Shown here piece by piece: positions 16,402 to 24,937 of a stretch of DNA of 64,000 nucleotides. Made by a program: the position numbers and the translations under genes. This DNA comes from JBQDBK01 sp052090825 (GTDB lineage Bacteria > Bacillota > Clostridia > Tissierellales > Peptoniphilaceae): assembly GCA_052090825.1 (NCBI GenBank), contig JBQDBK010000008.1:1-64000 (forward strand), given 5' to 3'. Within the stretch, counting starts at the first letter, position 1. Every line of letters begins with the position of its first letter. The notes under the pieces are model-generated. The model was not told the origin of the DNA, searched no databases, and was given only the letters and a program-made list of their open reading frames with translations.

Positions 16402-17607
16402 ATGTACTTAAATAAGGATCAACAAGATTTATTGGATGGAAAGTATGGTGAAGGTGCCCAGTTAGCTATGAAGGTACAAGTGGCTATAGGGGAATCGTTT
16501 GGAGCTGAAAGAATGGTTCCAATAACAAGAGCTCACGTAGCATTGAGCAATCAAGATGCTGATTTATGGCTAGCAGAAAAAATGGTAAGCTTAGGAGCAA
16601 AGTGCAGGGTTTCTCCTACTGTAAATCCCGGGTTCAGTTTATCTTATTTTAAAGATAGAAATTTAGTTTCAGATGAAGACTATTCAATGATGGAGAGGAC
16701 GCATAATGCATATAAGAAACTAGGCGCTATGTTAACCTATAATTGCACTCCATACATAGATACAAATGTTCCAAATTATGGAGAAATAATAGCTTTTTCA
16801 GAATCTAGTGCAACACCTTATGCAAATGCAGTTTGGGGAGCAAGAACTAATAGAGAAGGTGCTAATTCAGCTTTATTTGCAGCAATAACAGGATATGTTC
16901 CAGAATACGGTTTATTATTTGATGAGAATAGGAAAGGAAATATATTAGTAGAAGTGGAGGCGGATATGACAAATGATTATTCTTATCACATGTTAGGTAT
17001 GTGTGGCAAGAAGATAGGAAAAGGAATTCCTGTGTTTACTGGTCTACCTAAACATATTGGGCCTGAAGCATTAAGAAATTTAGGCGCAGAATTAAATACA
17101 TCAGGGGCTTATGATATGTATCACATAGTAGGTTTAACACCAGAGGCACCAGATTTAGAAACAGCTTTTGGAGGAAAAACTCCTGAAAGAAGAGTTGTAA
17201 TAAAAAATGAAGATTTTGACGAAATATTAAAAGAAATTTCTGCAGAAGGAAACAGAGAGATAGATTTTGTAATGTTTGGTTGTCCACACTTTACATTGAA
17301 AGAGGTAATTTATATTTCTGAAAAAATAAAAGGAATTAAGTTAAGTAAAGAAATGTATATATTAACATCTTCTCATGTTAAAGAAATAGCAAAACAAATG
17401 GGTCTAGATGAAATATTAGAAGAAGCTGGAGCACATATAGTGCCAAGTACTTGTCCGGATCAACCGTCTTGGAAGTTTCTTGAAGGGAAAACGGGTGTTA
17501 CAGAGTCTCCTAAATGTGCTTATTATCCGAGAAGAAGAGGAATTAATTTTATTATTCGTGATCTAGATACCTGCATAGAAGCAGCTATAAGAGGGGAGGT
17601 AAAGTAA
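16402..17607 (+). CDS. Aconitase X large (catalytic) subunit
   Basis: Large subunit (401 residues) of the aconitase X superfamily, Fe-S hydro-lyases that dehydrate hydroxy acids. Characterised members are bacterial cis-3-hydroxy-L-proline dehydratase and archaeal phosphomevalonate dehydratase. The family regions are visible: YNCTPYIDTNVPNYGEIIAF with the following SESSATPYANAVWGARTNRE (about 114-153), GCPHFTLKEV (about 294-303) and the C-terminal PSTCPDQPSW plus CAYYPRRRG. Cysteines in these regions are candidates for the cluster ligands. The small subunit follows with a 1-base overlap. Neighbours are a TRAP importer and a 2-hydroxyacid dehydrogenase, not mevalonate or proline genes, so the substrate is open. 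RBS AGGAGGAG precedes the ATG. Confidence 0.88.
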   Translation: MYLNKDQQDLLDGKYGEGAQLAMKVQVAIGESFGAERMVPITRAHVALSNQDADLWLAEKMVSLGAKCRVSPTVNPGFSLSYFKDRNLVSDEDYSMMERTHNAYKKLGAMLTYNCTPYIDTNVPNYGEIIAFSESSATPYANAVWGARTNREGANSALFAAITGYVPEYGLLFDENRKGNILVEVEADMTNDYSYHMLGMCGKKIGKGIPVFTGLPKHIGPEALRNLGAELNTSGAYDMYHIVGLTPEAPDLETAFGGKTPERRVVIKNEDFDEILKEISAEGNREIDFVMFGCPHFTLKEVIYISEKIKGIKLSKEMYILTSSHVKEIAKQMGLDEILEEAGAHIVPSTCPDQPSWKFLEGKTGVTESPKCAYYPRRRGINFIIRDLDTCIEAAIRGEVK

Positions 17608-18011
17608 TGAAAAAAGTTTTTAAATGTCATAAAATTTCTGAGGGTTGTGTTGAAGCTGAAGTAACTATATCAAAAGATGATATCATGTTTTATTTAATAG
17701 ATCCTGATAACGGAATTATGTTAGAGCCAGCACATGATTTAAAAGGAAGAACAATGTCAAAAAAAATATTAGTATTTCCTAGTGGAAAGGGAAGCTCTGT
17801 TGTGCAGGCTGATGGATTATTTCAACTAATGAAAAAAAATAATCACCCTTCAGGAATGATTGTTGAAAGAGCAGAAACAGTTTTGGTTTCAAGTGCTATA
17901 GTGTTTGAAATACCAATGGTAGATAAAGTAGATTCAGAATTTTATGAAACTATTAAAGAAGGAGATAAAATTAAACTTGATGCAACTAATGAAGAAATTT
18001 CTATATTATAG
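17607..18011 (+). CDS. Aconitase X small subunit (DUF126 swivelling domain)
   Basis: 134-residue partner of the preceding large subunit, corresponding to the mobile domain that closes over the active site in aconitase-like enzymes. The key loop is FPSGKGSSVVQADGLFQL (about 51-68), the GxGSS motif that carries the catalytic serine in the family; usual relatives read GRGSS. The N-terminal part (GCVEAEVTISKDDIMFYL) matches DUF126. ATG overlaps the large-subunit stop by one base. Having separate subunits places the enzyme in the two-chain type of aconitase X, as opposed to the fused type. Confidence 0.87.
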   Translation: MKKVFKCHKISEGCVEAEVTISKDDIMFYLIDPDNGIMLEPAHDLKGRTMSKKILVFPSGKGSSVVQADGLFQLMKKNNHPSGMIVERAETVLVSSAIVFEIPMVDKVDSEFYETIKEGDKIKLDATNEEISIL

Positions 18012-18028
18012 ATTTAAGGAGGAAAAAT

Positions 18029-19066
18029 ATGAAAAATAAATTTTTGAATATAATTTTAATAATTTCAATGTTCGCTATATTTGTTACAGCTTGTGGGAAG
18101 AAAGAAAATGTATCTAATGATAACGGTAATAAAGCTCAGAGTAATAATGATAGTATTACTATTAAAATAGGTCATGTAGAGCCAGAAGATAGATCTACGC
18201 ATAAAGCTTTAGTCAAGTTCAAAGAAAATGTAGAGGAAAAAAGCGAAGGTACTTTAACGATTGAAATTTATCCAAATGGATCTTTAGGAGGAGATGTACA
18301 GCTTACTGAATCAGTTTCCATGGGTACATTAGATATAGCTCTTCCATCTACTTCAGTATTAACAGCTTATACAGAAGAGTTTGGAATACTTGATATGCCT
18401 TATATTTTCAAAAATACAGACTCAGCTTTTGCGGCATTAGATGGGGATGTAGGAAAGTATTTTAATGAGAAATTAAAAGAACAAGGAATTAATAATTTAG
18501 GATATAGTTATAATGGTCCTAGGAGTACTACAACAAGTTCTAGACCTATTGAGAAACCAGAAGATTTAAAAGGAATTAAAATGAGAGTAATGGAAAGTCC
18601 GATATTTATAGATTTTTATAAAACTTTAGGTGCAAATCCTACTCCAATGAGTTTCACAGAATTATATACAGGGTTGCAACAAGGAACAGTTGATGCACAA
18701 GAGAATCCTCCATCTTTAATACTATCTAACAAATTTTATGAAGTACAAAAATACTTAAGTGTGGATGAACATGTTCATAATTTTTTAGCAGTAATTATGA
18801 ATCAACAAAAATTTGATTCTTTAAATCAAGATCAACAAAAAATAATAATTGAAGAGTCAAAAAAATTTGTAGATAACCAAAGAACTATGGAATTAGAGGA
18901 TAATGAAGAAGCAATAACTAAACTTGGAGAAGAAGGTGGACTTATAGTAAATAGATTAAATGATAACCAAAAAGAAGAATTTGCTAAAGCATTAAAACCT
19001 ATGTATGAAAAATATGAAACTTCCTTTGGAAAAGATTTATTTGAAATGTGTGAAAAATATAATTAA
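18029..19066 (+). CDS. TRAP transporter solute-binding lipoprotein DctP
   Basis: Extracytoplasmic solute receptor, 345 residues. Signal peptide with lipobox ending at Cys22 (VTACG), then an Asn/Ser linker and a DctP-family domain: IKIGHVEPEDRSTHKAL, FKENVEEKSEGTLTIEIYPN, and the central helix region with GIKMRVMESPIF, where the Arg binds the ligand carboxylate, followed by PMSFTELYTGLQQGTVDAQE. TRAP receptors bind organic acids such as dicarboxylates, 2-oxoacids or sugar acids. Lies 17 bases after the aconitase X small subunit, with an AAGGAGG site. It probably delivers the substrate that the dehydratase acts on. Confidence 0.92.
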   Translation: MKNKFLNIILIISMFAIFVTACGKKENVSNDNGNKAQSNNDSITIKIGHVEPEDRSTHKALVKFKENVEEKSEGTLTIEIYPNGSLGGDVQLTESVSMGTLDIALPSTSVLTAYTEEFGILDMPYIFKNTDSAFAALDGDVGKYFNEKLKEQGINNLGYSYNGPRSTTTSSRPIEKPEDLKGIKMRVMESPIFIDFYKTLGANPTPMSFTELYTGLQQGTVDAQENPPSLILSNKFYEVQKYLSVDEHVHNFLAVIMNQQKFDSLNQDQQKIIIEESKKFVDNQRTMELEDNEEAITKLGEEGGLIVNRLNDNQKEEFAKALKPMYEKYETSFGKDLFEMCEKYN

Positions 19067-19068
19067 AA

Positions 19069-19094
19069 AATAGGTGCTTATATAGCCGCCTATT
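19069..19094 (+). other. Intercistronic hairpin between dctP and dctQ
   Basis: An 8-bp stem with one U-G pair (19069-19076 with 19087-19094). It has no long T-run. Hairpins after binding-protein genes commonly protect the upstream message and raise receptor over membrane subunits; that role is inferred here. Confidence 0.5.
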
Positions 19095-19110
19095 AAAAAG
19101 GGGCTTTATC

Positions 19111-19616
19111 ATGAAAAAATTTTTGGATAAATATAATTATTTAGAAGAACGATTTTTAGTTTTCAGTTTAGGAGTTACTGTACTTTTAGTTTTTTTCAGA
19201 TAATAATGAGGACTTTATTTAATGCTTCTCTATCTTGGTCAGAAGAGTTATCTAGATATATATTCATATGGCAAATATGGCTTGGGACGAGTGTAGCTTT
19301 TAGTAAAAGAGAACATATAAAAGTAGACTTGATATTTTCTATTTTTAAATCTAAAAGAAGTCATAAAATAATTAATTTTATTGTAAGTTTAATTTGGTTA
19401 TCTTTTAATGTATTTCTAGTATATCAAGGTATTAAACTATTGAATTCAATGAATGCTAGAAATGCTTTGTCTTCAGGTATGAGAATTCCTTTGATATATA
19501 TATATGCTGCTTTACCTATAAGTTCTTTTATGCTGAGTATAAAAGTGTTATATAGTATGTTTGAAGAATCTAAAGGAGAGGATAATGTTAAAGATAAAAT
19601 AGAATTGGAGGGATGA
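19111..19616 (+). pseudogene. TRAP transporter small permease DctQ, frameshifted
   Basis: Small four-helix membrane subunit of the TRAP transporter. Translation from ATG 19111 gives a normal DctQ N-terminus (MKKFLDKYNYLEERFLVFS...) but stops after 30 residues at 19201. The rest of the protein, beginning IIMRTLFNASLSWSEELSRY, continues in another frame to 19616. The break is a run of seven T (19190-19196): one extra T restores a continuous DctQ reading VFFQIIMRT across the joint. Without the repair the first helix is lost. Flanking dctP and dctM are intact, so a sequencing error or reversible slippage is as likely as real decay. Confidence 0.8.
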
Positions 19617-19617
19617 A

Positions 19618-20889
19618 ATGGAAACGTTAGTACTATTTGGAATATTTTTTGTCTTATTATTTTTGAGTGTACCAATAGGTTATGCTATCGGGATAGCAAC
19701 TCTAATTACTATGATTAAATTTACAAGTATGCCAACTCTTATGATTGCTCAAAATGCAGTAGCAGGTGTAGATTCGTTTCCTCTTTTAGCGATACCATTT
19801 TTCATGTTAGCAGGAAACTTAATGAGTAGTGGTGGAATAGCTAAAAGGTTAGTAGATTTTTTTGAAAGTTTTATAGGACATATAACTGGTGGATTGGGTA
19901 TGGTCACAATTGTTGTATGCATGTTTTTTGCAGCTATATCTGGGTCAGCTGTAGCAACAGTATCAGCAGTAGGGGCATTTATGATACCACAAATGGTTGA
20001 CCATGGTTATAGTAAAGCATTTTCTGCCGCTTTAACTGCAGCAGCGGGAACTATAGGAGTTATCATTCCACCTAGTGTTCCTTTTGTAATATATGGAGTT
20101 GTATCAGGGGCTTCTATAACTGAAATGTTTACTGCGGGTTTCTTACCTGGAATACTTATGGGAATAGCTTTAATGATAGTTTGTTATATAGTCTCTAAAA
20201 AAGAAGGTTATAAAGGATCTGATTTCAAAAAAACTAAAAAAGAAAAAATAAAGGCATTTAAAGATGCTTTTTGGGCTATTTTATCTCCTATAATAATTCT
20301 AGGTGGTATATATTCTGGAAAGTTCACACCTACAGAAGCAGCAGTTGTATCTGTGGTATATTCTTTTATAATAGGAGTCTTCGTATATAAAGAGTTAGAT
20401 GTTAAAGGGGCCTATAATGCTTTTAGGGATGCAATAGTAGTAAATGGGGCAACAACCTTTATGATAGGTTTATCAACAGCTTTTGCTGCATTACTAACTA
20501 TGGAACAAATTCCTTTAAAGATAGCTACTTTTATAACAAGCTTAAGCAATAATGGAGTTTTAATATTGCTGATGATAAATTTATTATTAATAATCGTTGG
20601 TATGTTTATTGATAATATACCTGCAACTATAATATTAACTCCAATTTTATTACCAATAGCTGTTAAATTTGGGATGAGTCCAGTAACCTTTGGTATTATG
20701 TTGACAATGAATTTGGCAATAGGTTTTTGTACACCCCCATATGGGATAAATTTATTTGTTGCATCAGCAGTATCCAAGGTAAAAATGGAAAACTTGACAC
20801 ATCATATTATTAGGATGATTTTTGCTTTAATGGTTGTATTGATACTAGTAACCTTCTTTGAACCATTAACTACTATATTTTTAAAGTGA
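19618..20889 (+). CDS. TRAP transporter large permease DctM
   Basis: The ion-driven translocation subunit, 423 residues with about eleven to twelve membrane helices. Typical DctM stretches are visible: LFLSVPIGYAIGIATL, FPLLAIPFFMLAGNLM, MFFAAISGSAVATVSAVG, the helix break GTIGVIIPPSVPFVIYG, FTPTEAAVVSVVYSF, and MNLAIGFCTPPYGINLF. It starts one base after the dctQ stop, with GGAGGG upstream. Transport would be coupled to sodium, and is binding-protein dependent and one-way inward. The gene is intact. Confidence 0.93.
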   Translation: METLVLFGIFFVLLFLSVPIGYAIGIATLITMIKFTSMPTLMIAQNAVAGVDSFPLLAIPFFMLAGNLMSSGGIAKRLVDFFESFIGHITGGLGMVTIVVCMFFAAISGSAVATVSAVGAFMIPQMVDHGYSKAFSAALTAAAGTIGVIIPPSVPFVIYGVVSGASITEMFTAGFLPGILMGIALMIVCYIVSKKEGYKGSDFKKTKKEKIKAFKDAFWAILSPIIILGGIYSGKFTPTEAAVVSVVYSFIIGVFVYKELDVKGAYNAFRDAIVVNGATTFMIGLSTAFAALLTMEQIPLKIATFITSLSNNGVLILLMINLLLIIVGMFIDNIPATIILTPILLPIAVKFGMSPVTFGIMLTMNLAIGFCTPPYGINLFVASAVSKVKMENLTHHIIRMIFALMVVLILVTFFEPLTTIFLK

Positions 20890-20897
20890 GGTAAAGG

Positions 20898-21869
20898 ATG
20901 TTAATTTGGATAATAGATGAAGAATGGACAGAATATGATTTAGAAAAAAAATTTTTAGAGGATACTTTTCCTGGAGTTGAAATAAAAGTATCAGGGTACG
21001 ATTATTACGATGATTTAGAAAAATTTGGATATAAAGCGGATGGGATTTTAGCCCAAGTATATGCTTATTTACCAGCTAAAACAATAGAGAAGCTTGAAAA
21101 ATGTAAAGGGATAGCTACTTATGGTGGTGGATATGATAGAATTGATATAAAAGCTTGTAAGGATAATGGAATAAAAGTTACTAATATTCAAGGATACTGT
21201 GCTGAAGATTTAGCAGATTATACTCTTGCAGCAATGTTTAATTTAAATAAAAAGATATGCATGTACTCTTCTGATATTAATAATTTAGTTAAAAAAGGAA
21301 GTTGGGGTGCTCTTGCTGTAGACAGGCAAGTTCATAGATTAAGTGAGCAAGTATTATTGATAGTTGGTTTTGGAACTATAGGGAAAGCCGTTTCAGCTAA
21401 GGCTAAGAGTATAGGAATAAAAGTTATAGCCTATGATGAATTTTTATCTAAAGAAGAAATTTCCCAATATGGAGTAGAGAAAGTTGGTTGGGAAGAGGGT
21501 TTTAAAAATGCTGATTATGTTAGCGTTAATTTAAAAGGTTGCGATGAAAATGAGGATAAGATAGGAAAACGTGAGTTCGATTTAATGAAAAGAGATGCTT
21601 ATATTATAAATACATCGAGGGGTAGGGTAGTAAATGAAGAGGATTTGATAGAAGCAGTTAATAAAAAAATAATAGGAGGGGCTATATTAGATGTAATAAA
21701 AAATGAGCCACCTCAACCTGATGATCCTATACTTCATTGTGACAATATTTTAGTAACGCCCCACATATCTTACATTTCTATTGAATCTTTTAGGCTATTA
21801 AAAGAATATGCTATAGGGAATTTAATATCTATGATAAAAGATGAAAAGCCAAGAGATCCAGTTTGTTAA
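20898..21869 (+). CDS. D-isomer-specific 2-hydroxyacid dehydrogenase family protein
   Basis: NAD-dependent oxidoreductase, 323 residues, of the family that includes D-lactate, glycerate and phosphoglycerate dehydrogenases. The Rossmann motif is VGFGTIG (156-162). The catalytic set is complete: Arg241 (NTSRGRVV), Glu270 (KNEPP) and His289 (VTPHIS). The residue usually acidic after the second strand is Asp180 (AYDEF), which suggests NAD over NADP. The substrate loop at YGGGYDRID differs from the more common VGxDNID. It follows dctM by 8 bases and is the last gene before the terminator. It may reduce the 2-oxoacid made by aconitase X, or oxidise an imported hydroxy acid. Confidence 0.88.
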   Translation: MLIWIIDEEWTEYDLEKKFLEDTFPGVEIKVSGYDYYDDLEKFGYKADGILAQVYAYLPAKTIEKLEKCKGIATYGGGYDRIDIKACKDNGIKVTNIQGYCAEDLADYTLAAMFNLNKKICMYSSDINNLVKKGSWGALAVDRQVHRLSEQVLLIVGFGTIGKAVSAKAKSIGIKVIAYDEFLSKEEISQYGVEKVGWEEGFKNADYVSVNLKGCDENEDKIGKREFDLMKRDAYIINTSRGRVVNEEDLIEAVNKKIIGGAILDVIKNEPPQPDDPILHCDNILVTPHISYISIESFRLLKEYAIGNLISMIKDEKPRDPVC

Positions 21870-21889
21870 ATCTTTTTTGAATTAAATTT

Positions 21890-21936
21890 AGAACACAGAA
21901 TTATATTAAAAATTATTCTGTGTTCTTTTATTTTTA
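21890..21936 (+). terminator. Terminator of the aconitase X/TRAP operon
   Basis: A 12-bp perfect stem (21890-21901 with 21915-21926) and a T-rich tail, between the dehydrogenase gene and the regulator gene. Confidence 0.85.
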
Positions 21937-21971
21937 TTGGTATAATATTAAATAATTATGGAGGTATTATT

Positions 21972-22649
21972 GTGGGTACAATCAATAATAAAAAGAAAAT
22001 GAATTTGTCAGATAAAGCATATAAATACATGAAAGAAAAAATTGTTTTAGGAGAAATAAGAGATGGAGAAATAATAACGGAGAAAAGTGTAGGTGATTTA
22101 CTTAATATGAGTAGAACGCCAGTGAAAAAAGCATTAGTTCAATTGGAACATGAAAATTATGTGAAATGCATAGATGGAGTAGGTACTATAGTGGTTGGAT
22201 TATCAATTAAAGATTTAGCTGATATATATGAAGTTAGGAAAACTTTGGAAATTCTAGCTTTAAAAAGTTCTATTAATAAAATAAGTGAATCAGAAATAAA
22301 TACTATCGAAAAAAGCTTAAAAAGCATTTTATATAAAAAAGAAAAAGGGATAGGAATAGTATCACAAGATTTAGTTAAAATAGATTCAGCCTTGCATAAT
22401 TTAATTATAAAAAATTCAACAAATAATTATATAAAAAAATTAATGAAATATATTGAAAGTCAAATTGAAAGATATAAGTATGGAGCATACAGTTTAACAG
22501 ATACAATATGTGAAAGTGTGGAGCAGCATGTGGAAATATTAAATTATATAAAAGATAGAGATTATGAAGATGCTTCAAATTCTTTAGGTAAACATATAAC
22601 ATGGTCATTTGAGGTATTAAGTAAAGCTTTATCAAATATAGATATTTAA
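21972..22649 (+). CDS. GntR-family regulator with FCD domain
   Basis: 225-residue transcription factor. Winged helix (about 10-75) with TEKSVGDLLNMSRTPVKKAL as the recognition region, then an all-helical FCD effector domain (about 85-215). FCD metal/ligand candidates are Asp and Arg in YEVRKTLE, and His in SALHNLI, EQHVEIL and LGKHITW. Members of this subfamily usually repress uptake and breakdown of small organic acids and are released by the substrate. It lies directly after the TRAP operon terminator and has its own start (GTG with GGAGG 7 bases upstream). The inverted repeat at 16320-16352 is the natural target. Confidence 0.88.
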   Translation: MGTINNKKKMNLSDKAYKYMKEKIVLGEIRDGEIITEKSVGDLLNMSRTPVKKALVQLEHENYVKCIDGVGTIVVGLSIKDLADIYEVRKTLEILALKSSINKISESEINTIEKSLKSILYKKEKGIGIVSQDLVKIDSALHNLIIKNSTNNYIKKLMKYIESQIERYKYGAYSLTDTICESVEQHVEILNYIKDRDYEDASNSLGKHITWSFEVLSKALSNIDI

Positions 22650-22685
22650 TAATAAATTAATATATATTATGTATAGGGGAATAAT

Positions 22686-23387
22686 ATGTCATTTATAGAG
22701 GTTAAAAATTTAAGTAAAAAATATGTCATGGGCGAAACTGTCATTATGGCAAATAATAATATAAGTTTCGAGGTTGAAAAAGGAGAATTTACTTTAATAA
22801 TTGGACCTTCAGGAGCAGGAAAGTCTACTTTGTTAAATATTTTAGGTGGAATGGATAGTCCTAGTGAAGGTGAAATCATTATTGATGGTAAGGATATATC
22901 TAGAATGGACCAACGTGGATTGACTGATTATAGAAGAGTTGATATGGGCTTTGTATTTCAGTTTTATAATTTGATTCCAAACTTAACAGCTTTAGAAAAT
23001 GTTGAGTTAGCAACTCAAATAGTAAAGGATGCAAAAGATCCATCAGAAGCCTTAAATGCTGTAGGTTTAAAAGATAGGCAGAATAATTTTCCGTCTCAAC
23101 TTTCTGGAGGAGAACAACAGAGGGTTGCTATAGCAAGGGCAATTTCAAAAAATCCCAAGCTTTTATTATGCGATGAACCAACTGGTGCTTTGGATTATCA
23201 GACGGGGAAACAAGTCTTAAGTATTTTAAAAGATCTTACAAGAAGTTTTGGGACAACAGTAATAGTTATAACTCATAATAAGGCTATTGCCCCCACGGCA
23301 GACCGAGTTATTGAAATAGTAGACTCAAAAGTTAGAGATATTACAGTGAATGATAATCCTGTTGATATTGAAGACATTGAGTGGTAG
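22686..23387 (+). CDS. ABC transporter ATPase (LolD/MacB-type exporter)
   Basis: 233-residue ATP-binding subunit of the MacB/LolD/FtsE group. Walker A GPSGAGKST (about 40-48), Q-loop FQFYNLIPNLTALENVELA, signature LSGGEQQRVAIARA, Walker B LLLCDEPTGALD, and the H-loop VITHN. The TGALD ending and the short length mark the export/extrusion group that works with FtsX-type permeases. Its 3' end and the permease gene's possible starts overlap, so the two are one unit. It lies 36 bases after the GntR gene without a terminator, so partial cotranscription is possible. Confidence 0.92.
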   Translation: MSFIEVKNLSKKYVMGETVIMANNNISFEVEKGEFTLIIGPSGAGKSTLLNILGGMDSPSEGEIIIDGKDISRMDQRGLTDYRRVDMGFVFQFYNLIPNLTALENVELATQIVKDAKDPSEALNAVGLKDRQNNFPSQLSGGEQQRVAIARAISKNPKLLLCDEPTGALDYQTGKQVLSILKDLTRSFGTTVIVITHNKAIAPTADRVIEIVDSKVRDITVNDNPVDIEDIEW

Positions 23388-23395
23388 GTGATTTG

Positions 23396-24937
23396 TTGAA
23401 TTTATTAAATGTAGATACTTTAAGAGAAATAAAAAAAACATTCTCTAGGTTTATGTCCATAGTTATAATAGTAGCCTTAGGTGTATTTGTTTTTATAGGA
23501 TTAATGGTTACTGGGAAAACAATGAGAAATACCTTGGAATCTAAAATTATTGGACAAAACTATGAGGATATTTTAATTATGTCTCCAATAGGTTTTGAAG
23601 ATAGAGATATTGGCATAATTGAAAGACAAGAAGGTATATCAGAGATAGAGTATGGTTTTGAGACTGATTTAAGTTTAAGAATAGTAGATTCGACTGATTT
23701 AATTAAGCTTATAAACATGCCTTATAAAATCAATAAACCTAAAATTAATGTAGGCAGAGCTCCTGAGGCTAGTGGGGAAATATTATTAGATATAGAATTA
23801 TCTAAAAAAGGTTTTAAGTTAGGAGATACTATAAGTTTTAGTAAGGAAGTTGATAAATTCAGCTTATTAGATGAAGAAGAAAATCATTTAAAAGATTATA
23901 CTTATAGGATAGTTGGATTTTGTCAAAGTGTTGAATATTCAAACAATGAGGATAAGGGACAATCCTTGAGAGGATTCGGGGAAATAAGTGGTATTGCTTA
24001 TATATCTGCCTCTGAATTTAATTTAGATCCGACTTTTGCAAGGCTAAAATACAAGGATACAAAGGGATTAGAAACTTTTTCTAAGGAGTATAGGGAAAAA
24101 GTAAAATCTCATAAAAATAATTTAGATATAGAGTTTAAATTTAGACCGGAAGATAGGCTTAATAATATTAAATCGGAAATAGATGATGAAATAGAAAAAG
24201 GGCAGAATAAGATTGCAGATGCTGAAAATAAATTAAGTGATGCCAAGGAAGAAATAACAGATGCAGAAAAGGAATTAAAAGAAGGAAAGAAAGACTACAA
24301 TGAAGGTAAGGCTGAGTTTAATAAAGAGTATACTAAGGGAAAATCTAAATTAGATGAGGCTAAAGATAAGCTTTATAGGTCTGAAAAGGATATAGATAAG
24401 GGAGAAAAAGACCTAATTGAAGGTTACAATAAATTAAAAGAAGGAAGAGAAAAACTAGATAAAGCTAAAGTAGATCTTCAGGTGGGAAAAACAAAATATA
24501 GGCAAGGCAAGGATGAGTATGAGCAAGGTTTAGGAGAAATAAAAGCAAGAGAAGAACAATTAGAGGATGGAAAATCTCAGCTTGCAGAAGGTAGAAAAAA
24601 ACTTGATGAAGGACAAGCTGAAATAGAAAAATCTAAGCTAGAACTTGAAGAAGGCCAAAGAGAAATAGCAAAAAATGAAGCTAAACTTATTGAATCTGAG
24701 AAAGAATTAAATGATGGTATTGAAGAACTAGCAAGAGGAGTAGGTTTACCGGGAGCATCAATTGATGAAGTTGAGGAGAGAGTTTACTTCTTATCTACTC
24801 TAGTAGAGGAATCTGAAAAATTATTTGCTGATTATAAACCATTAACAGAGGAAATTAAAAAGACAGAAGAAAATATATCCTCATTAAATGTGAATTTAGC
24901 TAATGCTAATGAGAATATAAGTAGTATAGAAACCTAA
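23396..24937 (+). pseudogene. FtsX-type ABC permease, N-terminal part (ends at in-frame TAA)
   Basis: First part of a very large exporter permease. It has an N-terminal membrane helix (about 16-40, SIVIIVALGVFVFIGLMVTG), a MacB-like extracytoplasmic part, then from about residue 255 a long charged coiled coil built from repeated short units such as LEDGKSQLAEGRKKLDEGQ. The frame ends at a single TAA (24935-24937) and continues without shift for another 827 codons, through helices of the same type. The intact gene would encode about 1340 residues. The TTG at 23396 is chosen because AGGTG lies 5 bases before it; GTG 23381 is an alternative. Either the gene has been disabled by one substitution or this is a base-call error. 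Confidence 0.75.

Noticed and set aside
24935..24937. Reassigned genetic code with TAA as Gln
   Set aside because: TAA ends many intact genes in the window (for example nadA-region neighbours, folE, superoxide reductase and feo genes), so only two isolated codons are odd.
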